From Candidatus Nomurabacteria bacterium (GTDB lineage Bacteria; Patescibacteriota; Minisyncoccia; Phycocordibacterales; SBAW01), in NCBI GenBank assembly GCA_943349675.1, contig CALQZN010000005.1, positions 1-24,936 of the forward strand: DNA of 24,936 nucleotides, given 5' to 3'. Both the position numbers and the translations under genes were made by a program. Of this stretch, positions 1 through 7,046 are shown piece by piece (within the stretch, counting starts at the first letter, position 1; every line of letters begins with the position of its first letter). Under the pieces are notes generated by a model, which saw only the letters and a program-made list of their open reading frames with translations, was not told the origin of the DNA and searched no databases.

Positions 1-42
1 TAGGTCATATATGTATATAGTGCCGAAATTGGCAGTACTTAA

Positions 43-71
43 ATCTTACCATATGTAGAAAATAATGTCAA
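43..71 (-). promoter_or_regulatory. Promoter reading out of the left edge
   Basis: On the minus strand a perfect -35 TTGACA (66-71) is separated by 17 nt from a -10 TAAGAT (43-48). Transcription would start near position 36 and leave the window, so the gene it serves is not visible. The early transcript contains a small inverted repeat, TGCC-6 nt-GGCA (21-34), which could be a hairpin or an operator. The near-consensus boxes and spacing make this a convincing sigma-70-type promoter. Confidence 0.65.
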
Positions 72-76
72 GTATT

Positions 77-109
77 TACCGCCGCTTGCAAAGTTTGCAA
101 GCGGCGGTA
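77..109. terminator. Perfect 16-bp hairpin downstream of the lipoprotein gene
   Basis: Positions 77-92 and 94-109 are exact reverse complements around a single central base at 93. In practice this gives a GC-rich stem with a 3-nt loop. It begins 14 nt past the lipoprotein stop codon, the expected place for a terminator. On the minus strand it is followed by only a weak T-rich stretch rather than a classical U-tract, so it may be a weak intrinsic terminator or an mRNA 3'-end stabiliser. Confidence 0.55.
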
Positions 110-122
110 GTAGTGAGCTGGT

Positions 123-374
123 TCAAGGGCAGACTTTGCGTGCATACAGTCGCCCATCGGGGCCTGCGACGTAACCCAATACTTTGGGACTGCTGCACCT
201 ATCCTGCAGAAGGACCGGTCGTCCGTTTATGGACGATGGGATCTCAACCGGCCGAAGTGCAGGCCTGTCGAGACCTATCGAGTATGGGTCCTTGTACACT
301 GGCCGGGCGGAATAGGTTACCGTGCAGCCAGTTAGCAGCAGTGCTGCTGCGAGAGTCAGACTAACTCGTTGCAT
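123..374 (-). CDS. Small secreted lipoprotein
   Basis: This gene encodes an 83-aa protein with a short charged N-terminus, a hydrophobic stretch (residues 5-16) and a lipobox LLTGC with the lipidated cysteine at residue 17, so it is predicted to be exported and lipid-anchored by Lgt/LspA. The mature part is proline-rich with two further cysteines (about 59 and 82) and matches no family I recognise. The ATG at 374 is preceded by a perfect AGGAGG (380-385) at 5-nt spacing, the only strong Shine-Dalgarno I see in the window. It has its own near-consensus promoter and a downstream hairpin, so it is a single-gene unit. It is also the only gene here ending in TGA. These oddities suggest a different origin from its neighbours, perhaps horizontal acquisition. 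Function is unknown. Confidence 0.75.
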   Translation of the reverse strand: MQRVSLTLAAALLLTGCTVTYSARPVYKDPYSIGLDRPALRPVEIPSSINGRPVLLQDRCSSPKVLGYVAGPDGRLYARKVCP

Positions 375-401
375 TTAATCCTCCTGGGAACGCTAGTTAT
401 T

Positions 402-430
402 ATAATATATTAAAAAATGTCCTCTGTCAA
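402..430 (-). promoter_or_regulatory. Promoter of the lipoprotein gene
   Basis: On the minus strand TTGACA (425-430) is followed after 17 nt by TATTAT (402-407), which overlaps a perfect TATAAT (399-404, spacing 20). Together with the AGGAGG at 380-385 this gives a conventional leader of about 20 nt, unlike the leaderless arrangement of most genes here. The promoter starts immediately past the sortase stop codon. Confidence 0.7.
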
Positions 431-438
431 TACCCCAT

Positions 439-1068
439 CTAACTCACCAACTCTGCCGTCACCACGTAGCGCTTAGTTTTGGTTGCAAACGAGTTGTTGC
501 AGGTCACCAAGGTCAAGTGTTTGCCTGTTTGGGTAAGCTCGATAACGTCTTCGTTGGCGTCGGCTACACGTACCCCAACAACAGCGTAGCGGTACTCTTT
601 TTGGCCTGCAAAGACGCTTATAATCTCGCCTTTTTGCAGGTTTTGTACGCCATTAAAAGTTTTGTACGCCTGGTTGCGTACCACCGGAAGCGAGCTCGAG
701 TGGCCAAACAACAGCATTGTCCCCTCTTGGCCAAGCAAGGCAGAGGTCGGATAGCGCGCCGCGCCAGCAAGCAGCACACGGTCAAGTTCATCTATGTTGG
801 TCGACGTTGGGTTAGCAATAGTTGCATCAACACCAACACTTTTAGCCACAATGCGCGTAGGCGCTGCAGGTGCCGTTTGCGGCGCCAATGGCTTGACGCT
901 GGGAGTAGGTAGTTCGGTAGATACCACAGAATTGCTTACAGGCTCTGGCAAAACATCTACCCACGCCAAAAACGCAAACGTCAACAAAAAGACCGCCAAA
1001 AATGCAAAAGAGAACGACCCTTGTCGCTCTAATATCTCCCACATAACCCCTTGGTGGTTTTTTTTCAT
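439..1068 (-). CDS. Class E/D-like sortase
   Basis: This is a 209-aa sortase, a cysteine transpeptidase that cleaves LPXTG-like sorting signals on exported proteins and joins them to the envelope or to each other. It has an N-terminal membrane anchor (about residues 19-38), a Pro/Ala-rich linker (about 40-70) and a catalytic domain. The catalytic triad is visible: His123 in FGHSS, Cys190 in LVTCNN and Arg200 in KTKRYVV. The start at 1068 keeps the basic N-terminus; a second in-frame ATG at 1044 (Met9) would also leave the anchor intact and is preceded by a weak AAGGGG. No obvious LPXTG substrate is encoded in the window, so its target lies elsewhere or uses a variant signal. It is divergent from the CARDB-like surface protein at 1184, a possible partner by position only. 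Confidence 0.88.
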   Translation of the reverse strand: MKKNHQGVMWEILERQGSFSFAFLAVFLLTFAFLAWVDVLPEPVSNSVVSTELPTPSVKPLAPQTAPAAPTRIVAKSVGVDATIANPTSTNIDELDRVLLAGAARYPTSALLGQEGTMLLFGHSSSLPVVRNQAYKTFNGVQNLQKGEIISVFAGQKEYRYAVVGVRVADANEDVIELTQTGKHLTLVTCNNSFATKTKRYVVTAELVS

Positions 1069-1106
1069 AGATTTTGTCCCAAAAACCGATTGTTATATAC
1101 CTGTTT

Positions 1107-1135
1107 ACAATACACTACATATGTACAAAAGTCAA
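1107..1135 (-). promoter_or_regulatory. Sortase promoter
   Basis: Minus-strand TTGACT (1130-1135) and TATTGT (1107-1112) are separated by 17 nt. The predicted leader to the ATG at 1068 is about 30 nt. It lies back-to-back with the plus-strand promoter at 1146-1174, leaving about 10 nt between the two -35 boxes. Confidence 0.55.
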
Positions 1136-1145
1136 GTAATGTATC

Positions 1146-1174
1146 TTGACAATACCTCACACCCATGATACCAT
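1146..1174 (+). promoter_or_regulatory. Leaderless promoter of the CARDB-like gene
   Basis: A perfect TTGACA (1146-1151), a 17-nt spacer and TACCAT (1169-1174) are followed by only 9 nt before the ATG at 1184. A start site 6-8 nt past the -10 would leave at most 2-3 untranslated bases, so the mRNA should be leaderless. No ribosome-binding site is present. Confidence 0.65.
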
Positions 1175-1183
1175 ATTGTCACT

Positions 1184-2227
1184 ATGGATACACACAGTCA
1201 CGAAGAACGAGCCTCTTTTAAAAGCGTCGTACTGCGTGCGATAGCGATTATTGGCCTGGTTGCCATTTTACTTTTGGGCGCGTGGGGTATTATCCAAATT
1301 GCATTCGCACTCCCAGGGTTTTTACATAACTTATTTTCTGGCAAAGTAACCCCTTTGGTCGAGACTGTTGAGTCGTTAAACGTCACCTTGCCTCCAGCCA
1401 TTACCTCAGGGCAACCATTTGCAGTGTCCTGGGAGCACACTAACAAAGACGGCGAATACGGATATCAAATTTCATACTCTTGTGCCGCGGGCCTCAGTTT
1501 GCATGCACCTACCCCTTCGGGCAGCTACCAAAATGTGCCCTGCAACACATCGTTCAACTTTACCGGCGCTACAGAGACGATGCAGTTAACTCCTACGCTT
1601 TCAAACAAAGCGCAGGTTCCGGCAACCATTACCATCTTTGCAACAAAGACAGCCGAAGGCGTGGTAACTGCAGTTGGCTCAACTACTACAACAGTGGTAC
1701 CTGCAACAGCAGTGCCGCCTCCGGTCACTACAATAGAAAAACCTATACCCGCACCTACAAAAACTACCTCTACCCCAAAACCTGTGGCAACGTATGTTGC
1801 AGCAAGTCGTGCAAGCACCCTCTATGGCTCGCCTGACTTGGCGGTCTCTATACTGGGGACACAACCCACGGGCAGTCGCTACACCATGCAGTTTGTCGTC
1901 ACAAACGTTGGCACCAACGTCTCTGCAGCAGGTTGGATACTTACTGCACAGATCCCAGCAAACCCTGTCTATACATACACTTCGGCACCACAACCGGGTA
2001 TGTATCCTGGCGACAAAATCATCTACACCTTAACCTTTGACGCTCCCGTGTACGGCGGTTACGACTATCAAAATACCTGCGAATACCCTTACACACACTG
2101 CAACGCGCAAAATAATTATAGCGGGTACCCTCAGTATGGCGACCGTACAGTGCGAATTACGGTAGACCCACAAGGCTACGTTGCCGAGCAAAACCGCGCA
2201 AACAACACAGCAGCAACGCAGATCTAA
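1184..2227 (+). CDS. Membrane-anchored surface protein with CARDB-like domain
   Basis: This 347-aa protein has a short cytoplasmic N-terminus, one transmembrane helix (about residues 17-42), an extracellular beta-rich region (about 64-165), a Pro/Thr-rich linker (about 168-202) and a C-terminal domain (about 216-345). The last resembles a CARDB (cell-adhesion-related) Ig-like domain: it opens with SPDLAV, has FVVTNVGTN in the middle and ends with NRANNTA, the family's typical conserved points. CARDB domains are usually extracellular binding or spacer modules. Two cysteines lie in a Tyr/Asn-rich insert (about residues 303 and 308). A conventional promoter sits so close to the ATG that the transcript is probably leaderless. 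Its position opposite a sortase suggests a cell-surface role; the ligand is unknown. Confidence 0.75.
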   Translation: MDTHSHEERASFKSVVLRAIAIIGLVAILLLGAWGIIQIAFALPGFLHNLFSGKVTPLVETVESLNVTLPPAITSGQPFAVSWEHTNKDGEYGYQISYSCAAGLSLHAPTPSGSYQNVPCNTSFNFTGATETMQLTPTLSNKAQVPATITIFATKTAEGVVTAVGSTTTTVVPATAVPPPVTTIEKPIPAPTKTTSTPKPVATYVAASRASTLYGSPDLAVSILGTQPTGSRYTMQFVVTNVGTNVSAAGWILTAQIPANPVYTYTSAPQPGMYPGDKIIYTLTFDAPVYGGYDYQNTCEYPYTHCNAQNNYSGYPQYGDRTVRITVDPQGYVAEQNRANNTAATQI

Positions 2228-2258
2228 CCCGCCTCTCTGAACTTAGCTAGCTAAAAAG

Positions 2259-2267
2259 TTATCCACA
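2259..2267 (+). promoter_or_regulatory. DnaA-box-like site (perfect 9-mer)
   Basis: TTATCCACA matches the bacterial DnaA-box consensus exactly. A second site, TTATCCCCA on the minus strand (2305-2313), differs by one base. They flank the hairpin at 2274-2298, just downstream of gyrB, a gene often found near oriC. Two sites are too few to call an origin, and dnaA and dnaN are not in the window. Confidence 0.35.
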
Positions 2268-2273
2268 GTTTTA

Positions 2274-2298
2274 CTTACAAAGGACTGACCTTTGTAAG
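2274..2298. terminator. Hairpin between convergent genes
   Basis: CTTACAAAGG (2274-2283) pairs perfectly with CCTTTGTAAG (2289-2298) around a 5-nt loop. A second small stem, CCCC-GTT-GGGG, follows at 2299-2309. The element lies between the convergent ends of the CARDB-like gene and gyrB, so a bidirectional terminator is the simplest reading. It lacks a clear T-tract on either side, and the flanking DnaA-like boxes leave another role possible. This 99-nt gap holds no gene. Confidence 0.5.
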
Positions 2299-2326
2299 CC
2301 CCGTTGGGGATAACGCGGCTGAAGAC

Positions 2327-4405
2327 TTAAATGTCGAGGTTTGCGAGTTTGGCGTTTGACTGGATAAACGATTTGCGAGACGAGACGTCTTCGCCCATCA
2401 AAATATCGAACACACGGTCGGCGTCTATAGCGTCTTCAATGCGAACTTGCTTGAGTACGCGGCGCTCTGGATTCATCGTTGTTTCCCACAATTCCTCTGG
2501 GTTCATCTCTCCTAGACCTTTGTAGCGCTGGATAGATACTTTATTTGTATTTTTTGCTTTTTGTGCGGCAACTTCATCTGCCGGCTCTTCGCCTTCTACA
2601 GCCTCTGCTTCGTCCATTGTTTCTGTCGCCTCTTCTACTTCGTCGTTGCCGATAAATTTATTTTTTTCTTCATCAGAGTACACGTAGACCACCTCTTTGC
2701 CTCTTTTGATTTTATATAGTGGCGGCTGGGCGATGTATACAAACCCACCTTCCACAACCGGGCGGAAGTGGCGGAAAAATAGTGTCAACAAAAGCGTACG
2801 AATGTGTGCGCCGTCTACGTCGGCGTCGGTTGCGATAATTATTTTGTGGTAGCGGAGTTTGGATAGGTCAAACACGTCGCCAATGGCAGTGCCCAGCGCC
2901 AAAATAAGATGCTTAATTTCTTGTGATGCCAACATTTTGTCCAAACGCGCACGCTCGACGTTTAAAATTTTACCGCGCAGCGGAAGTATCGCTTGGGTGC
3001 GACGATCGCGACCTTGCTTAGCCGAGCCACCTGCCGAGTCCCCTTCTACAATAAACACCTCCGACTCGCTTGCCTCTTTACTTTGGCAGTCAGAAAGTTT
3101 GCCGGGAAGCCCAAAACCCTCGAGCGCTCCTTTGCGCAGCACCGAGTCTTTTGCCGCCTTGGCAGCTTTGCGTGCCTTGAGGGCAAGGATGGACTTAGAA
3201 ACAATTGAACGTGCGTCGTCGGGATTCTCTTCTAAAAACTCATTAAATGCATCAGCAAATACAGCGTCCACTGCACCGCGTGCCTCGACACTGCCCAACT
3301 TGCCCTTTGTCTGACCTTCAAACTGGATTTCGCGAAGCTTTACCGACACGACCGCAGTCAAACCCTCCAGCACGTCTTCGCCGGTCAAGTTCTCCTCGCT
3401 GTCTTTTAAAATGCCGCTCTTGCGGCCGTAGGCGTTGAGTGTGCGGGTGAGCGCTGTACGGAAGCCTGTGATGTGAGTACCAGCTTCGGAGTTGTAGATG
3501 TTGTTTGCAAATGGAAAGACGCGCGAAGTTATGTCGTCGACGTATTGCAGTGCAATCTCCACAGCAACACTCTGCTCTTCTTTGCCACCCTGGGGGATAT
3601 ACTCTTTTTCGATATAGAAAATGTTTTTGTGGACTGGCTTTTGAGAGCGGTTATAAAACGACACAAGAGAACGCAAGCCCCCTTCAAAGTAAAACGTTTG
3701 CGATGGGCAGTCGACAAAAAGATCACGGATAAAAAGCCCTTCGTTTGGAATTTTTGCTGTGCTTTTGCGCGCATCAATAATGGTGATGCGCAGACCTTTT
3801 ACCAGGTACGCCTGCTCGCGCAAATGCGAGACTATTTTGTCGAAGTCGTACTCGATACCAGCGGTAAAAATCTCTGCATCTGCGGCGAAGGAAGTTGCAG
3901 TGCCATGGAGTTTTGACGAGCCGATTTTTTTAACTGCCGCTTTCTTTTTACCTTTGGCATACTCTTGCATGTAGGCGCCACCCTCGCGGTGGACCTCGGC
4001 GCGAAGGTATGTGGAAAGTGCGTTTACCACCGACGCACCCACACCATGGAGACCTCCTGAGACTTTGTACCCTTCGCCACCAAACTTACCACCAGCATGA
4101 AGCGTGGTCATAATGGTCTCGAGTGCCGACACTTTGGTTTGTTTGTGGACGTCTACCGGGATACCGCGACCATTGTCGGCAACGCGGATAATGCCGCCAG
4201 GTAGCGCAATAACCTCAATATCATCGGCAAAGCCGCCCATGGCCTCGTCGCGCGAGTTGTCAAAAATCTCCCACACCAAGTGGTGCAGGCCGTCGGGGCC
4301 AGTGGTACCGATGTACATGCCAGGGCGGCGGCGTACCGCCTCGAGCCCTTCCAAGACAGTGATATCTTGGGCGCTATATGATGGTTTTTTTTCTTTATCT
4401 GCCAT
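2327..4405 (-). CDS. gyrB: DNA gyrase subunit B
   Basis: GyrB is the ATPase subunit of the type IIA topoisomerase that introduces negative supercoils with GyrA. The 692-aa protein is complete. The GHKL ATPase domain shows the catalytic Glu46 and Asn50 (EIFDN), DNGRGIP (77-83) and GGLHGVG (117-123). The transducer spans roughly 230-400. The TOPRIM domain has EGDSAGG (454-460) and the metal-binding DADVDG (527-532). QRYKGLGEMN (626-635) marks the C-terminal part. A Glu/Ala-rich acidic insert (about 587-616) interrupts the TOPRIM region and looks lineage-specific. ParE is the paralogous alternative; with no gyrA or parC nearby the GyrB name rests on overall similarity. It lies 47 nt downstream of pheT on the same strand. 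Confidence 0.93.
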   Translation of the reverse strand: MADKEKKPSYSAQDITVLEGLEAVRRRPGMYIGTTGPDGLHHLVWEIFDNSRDEAMGGFADDIEVIALPGGIIRVADNGRGIPVDVHKQTKVSALETIMTTLHAGGKFGGEGYKVSGGLHGVGASVVNALSTYLRAEVHREGGAYMQEYAKGKKKAAVKKIGSSKLHGTATSFAADAEIFTAGIEYDFDKIVSHLREQAYLVKGLRITIIDARKSTAKIPNEGLFIRDLFVDCPSQTFYFEGGLRSLVSFYNRSQKPVHKNIFYIEKEYIPQGGKEEQSVAVEIALQYVDDITSRVFPFANNIYNSEAGTHITGFRTALTRTLNAYGRKSGILKDSEENLTGEDVLEGLTAVVSVKLREIQFEGQTKGKLGSVEARGAVDAVFADAFNEFLEENPDDARSIVSKSILALKARKAAKAAKDSVLRKGALEGFGLPGKLSDCQSKEASESEVFIVEGDSAGGSAKQGRDRRTQAILPLRGKILNVERARLDKMLASQEIKHLILALGTAIGDVFDLSKLRYHKIIIATDADVDGAHIRTLLLTLFFRHFRPVVEGGFVYIAQPPLYKIKRGKEVVYVYSDEEKNKFIGNDEVEEATETMDEAEAVEGEEPADEVAAQKAKNTNKVSIQRYKGLGEMNPEELWETTMNPERRVLKQVRIEDAIDADRVFDILMGEDVSSRKSFIQSNAKLANLDI

Positions 4406-4452
4406 GTATATAAAAAGATTGCCCGTGGGCTGTGCCTATATTCTACCAAACT

Positions 4453-6261
4453 TTAGCGAATCTCAAAGCCATTTTTAAGCAATACCGCGTATACAATTTC
4501 CATGAGTTTATTGACTTCTTCATCGACAAGTGTTCTTTCAAATGATTGAAAAATAAGGCGAAACGCGTACGAAGTTTTATCTCCTTTTTCAAACCTATCA
4601 AACAGAGTTGTTTTTACACACAACTCCCCTGCTTCTTTTTTTAATATCTCTATAATCCTCTGCTCATCTGTATCTGCTGGGGCCCAGAAAGCAACATCGC
4701 GCACAATGTAGGGAAATTTTGAGAACGATTTGTATTGCTGCGTTTGAGAGAGAGGTAGCACTTCTGAGGTGGGCGCGCCTTCTTTCGCCAATACTTTTTC
4801 TGTCGCTGGTTGTTTTTCTGTCACCGTGCCCACCACCACCACTTCTTTTCCATCTTTCCAGACAGTACCAACTTCAAACAGTTTTACTTCTTTAAGCCCC
4901 AACAGGTCTTTATTTGGAATATTTTTCTTGAGTGCGTCTTGAAGGCCCGGAACAAGCGAACTGCGTAAATAGGGCTTTATACCATCTACTTTGTTGAGCA
5001 CCACACGCTCTCCAGCATCAGTAAAGACGGAAGTAAAGACTTCTGAAAAACCTTGCGCCACCAAACCTTCACGCACAGCCTCGGCTGCGGCAAAATTTTC
5101 GTTTATCTCTACTTCTTTAGGAAACGGCGGTAGCTGGAGCGGCGGCACATGATCGTATCCTTGTATGCGTCCAACCTCTTCCACCAGATCTTCGGCAATC
5201 TGCAAGTCGAGTCGCTCAAACGGTGGAGTAACTACAAATACCTCATTCTCTTTTGTGTACGAAAATCCGAGACGGTCAAACGAGTCGGCGATCTCTTTTT
5301 CGCCAAACGTACTGCCTAAAATCTGCGTAACTTTTGCCGCAGTAACGCTCACCTGCAACGGTTGCTGCTTTGTAGGGTACTCGTCGACAAAACCCACCAC
5401 CTCGCCACCGGCGATTTGCTGTATAAGCTCAACGACCGCCTGCATACCGTAGCCGGCAAGCTCGGACGAGATGCCTTGCTCAAAACGCGCACTGGCGTCG
5501 GTGCGGAGTTTAAGTGCCTGGGCAGTTTTACGTACCGACACGCTGTCGAAGTTTGCAGACTCCAAAATAATATCTTTTGTGTTGGAAGTTATGCCGGCAG
5601 GCATGCCACCTTTTACCCCAGCCACACCTATTGGCGCGCCAGTGTTTGCATCTGCAATAACAAGCATTGATTCAGTGAGAGCGTATTCTTTTTCATCGAG
5701 CGCCAAGAGCTTTTCTCCCGCTTGTGCAGTGCGGACAGAAACAGCATACGCCCCATCCTTTTGTTCGAGCTTTGCCGCATCAAACGCATGCAGCGGCTGC
5801 CCCAAGGTAAACATCACGTAGTTTGTAGCATCAACAACGTTGTTTATAGAGCGCTGACCTATTGCCTCTAAGCTAGCCTTTAGCCACTCTGGAGACTCTT
5901 TGACCTCTACCCCACGCATGTATCCTGCAACGTAACGCGTACATAGGTCAGCATTTTGTATGGAAACCGTGAGTGGTACGTCAGACTTGGCCGACATATC
6001 AAGGTGTAACCTTGATATAGAGAGTGGGTCATTTTTGAGGGGAAGTTTGAGTATCGCGGACAACTCTTTTGCAATGCCAAGGTGGCACAGTGCGTCGTGG
6101 CCACGGTTGGGGGTTACCTTTACATCAAGTACATCGTCTTCGCCCACCTTTTCTACCCCGTCTATCTCAAACGCATGGAAGGTAAGCGCGTCAGAGAGCG
6201 CCGCAACATCTGGTAGCGGTTGATCAAAAAATGTTTGGAGCCAAAGGCGAGAAATCTTCAT
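4453..6261 (-). CDS. pheT: Phenylalanine--tRNA ligase beta subunit, short form
   Basis: PheT is the non-catalytic partner in the alpha2-beta2 enzyme that charges tRNA-Phe; it carries editing and tRNA-contact functions. The 602-aa chain is about 200 residues shorter than the usual form. The N-terminal core runs directly from FEIDGVEKV into DVKVTPNRGHDAL (about 31-57), so the tRNA-binding OB-fold domain normally inserted there is absent. A B3/B4 editing-type domain (about 100-260), B5 domain (about 297-365), catalytic-like domain (about 390-485) and FDX-ACB anticodon-binding domain (about 512-602) remain. The start lies one base past the pheS TAA, so the two subunits are surely co-translated from one mRNA. 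No frameshift is seen; the shortening looks like streamlining. Confidence 0.93.
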   Translation of the reverse strand: MKISRLWLQTFFDQPLPDVAALSDALTFHAFEIDGVEKVGEDDVLDVKVTPNRGHDALCHLGIAKELSAILKLPLKNDPLSISRLHLDMSAKSDVPLTVSIQNADLCTRYVAGYMRGVEVKESPEWLKASLEAIGQRSINNVVDATNYVMFTLGQPLHAFDAAKLEQKDGAYAVSVRTAQAGEKLLALDEKEYALTESMLVIADANTGAPIGVAGVKGGMPAGITSNTKDIILESANFDSVSVRKTAQALKLRTDASARFEQGISSELAGYGMQAVVELIQQIAGGEVVGFVDEYPTKQQPLQVSVTAAKVTQILGSTFGEKEIADSFDRLGFSYTKENEVFVVTPPFERLDLQIAEDLVEEVGRIQGYDHVPPLQLPPFPKEVEINENFAAAEAVREGLVAQGFSEVFTSVFTDAGERVVLNKVDGIKPYLRSSLVPGLQDALKKNIPNKDLLGLKEVKLFEVGTVWKDGKEVVVVGTVTEKQPATEKVLAKEGAPTSEVLPLSQTQQYKSFSKFPYIVRDVAFWAPADTDEQRIIEILKKEAGELCVKTTLFDRFEKGDKTSYAFRLIFQSFERTLVDEEVNKLMEIVYAVLLKNGFEIR

Positions 6262-6262
6262 A

Positions 6263-7000
6263 TTAAAATTGATTTACAAAACGCAGGTCAGCCGAGTGCA
6301 TAAGCCGCACGTCGTCTATTGCCCAGCGAAGCATTGCCAAACGGTCGAGCCCCATACCAAACGCAAACCCGCGATATTTCTCTGGATCCACCCCAGCATT
6401 TTTGAGCACGCTTGGATGCACCATCCCCGCCCCCATCATCTCTATCCAGCGGCCACGCAACTTTTCTGGCACATGCTCGCCATTAATGCGAGCATCTACC
6501 TCGACCCCCGGCTCGACGAATGGGAAAAAGCTAGGGCGAAAACGTACTTCCACATCTGCCCCTTTAAATAACTCGGAATAAAACTTATCGAGCGTACCTT
6601 TTAAGTGCGCCATGGTGATATCCTCACCCACCACGAGCCCCTCGAGTTGAAAGAACTCCGCTTCGTGGGTCATGTCGGTTGCCTCGTTACGAAATACTTT
6701 GCCCGGCACGATTATGCGGTAGGGCGGCTCAATACCTTTTTTTGTCTGTTCTTCCATGTAGCGCACCTGCACCGGCGAGGTTTGTGTACGGAGCACATAC
6801 CCCGGTTCGTCTTTTATAAAAAACGTATCTTGCATGTCACGCGCTGGGTGGTCTTTTGGTACATTGAGCGAGTCGAAGTTATACCATTCACTCTCAAGCA
6901 ATGGGCCATCTGCAAGCGTAAAGCCCATGCGCGCAAATATCTGGTTTGCCTCGCGGATAAGCGAAGAGATTGGGTGCAGGTGCCCGCGCGGATTATCCAT
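6263..7000 (-). CDS. pheS: Phenylalanine--tRNA ligase alpha subunit, short form
   Basis: PheS is the catalytic subunit that forms Phe-AMP and transfers Phe to tRNA-Phe. From Met at 7000 the protein is 245 aa, beginning MDNPRGHLHPI at the class II catalytic core, so the usual N-terminal tRNA-binding coiled coil of about 80-90 residues is missing. Class II motif 2 is visible in VFRNEATDMTHEAEFFQLEG and motif 3 in FGMGLDRLAMLRW. The reading frame is open to 7048, but I prefer 7000: the upstream extension would run through the promoter and into the divergent glycosyltransferase start, and it resembles no PheS sequence. A -10 TATAGT lies 6 nt upstream of this ATG, indicating a leaderless pheS-pheT transcript. 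Confidence 0.92.
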   Translation of the reverse strand: MDNPRGHLHPISSLIREANQIFARMGFTLADGPLLESEWYNFDSLNVPKDHPARDMQDTFFIKDEPGYVLRTQTSPVQVRYMEEQTKKGIEPPYRIIVPGKVFRNEATDMTHEAEFFQLEGLVVGEDITMAHLKGTLDKFYSELFKGADVEVRFRPSFFPFVEPGVEVDARINGEHVPEKLRGRWIEMMGAGMVHPSVLKNAGVDPEKYRGFAFGMGLDRLAMLRWAIDDVRLMHSADLRFVNQF

Positions 7001-7006
7001 TGCCCT

Positions 7007-7039
7007 ACTATAGCCGTTTTTGGGCAAAAATGGTATAGT
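7007..7039. promoter_or_regulatory. Divergent dyad promoter for pheS and the glycosyltransferase
   Basis: The two outer ends carry the same -10 hexamer in opposite directions: ACTATA (7007-7012; TATAGT on the minus strand) and TATAGT (7034-7039). Each lies 6-7 nt from its gene's ATG (7000 minus, 7047 plus), so both transcripts should be leaderless. Between them is another dyad, TTTTTG-GG-CAAAAA (7017-7030). Neither direction has a recognisable TTGACA, so initiation may depend on the -10 element or on a protein binding the central repeat. Confidence 0.5.
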
Positions 7040-7046
7040 TGGGCGC

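Noticed and set aside
4418..4440. Small GCCC-GGGC hairpin between pheT and gyrB as a terminator
   Set aside because: The stem is only 4 bp with a 2-nt loop, too weak to call despite the following T-rich stretch.
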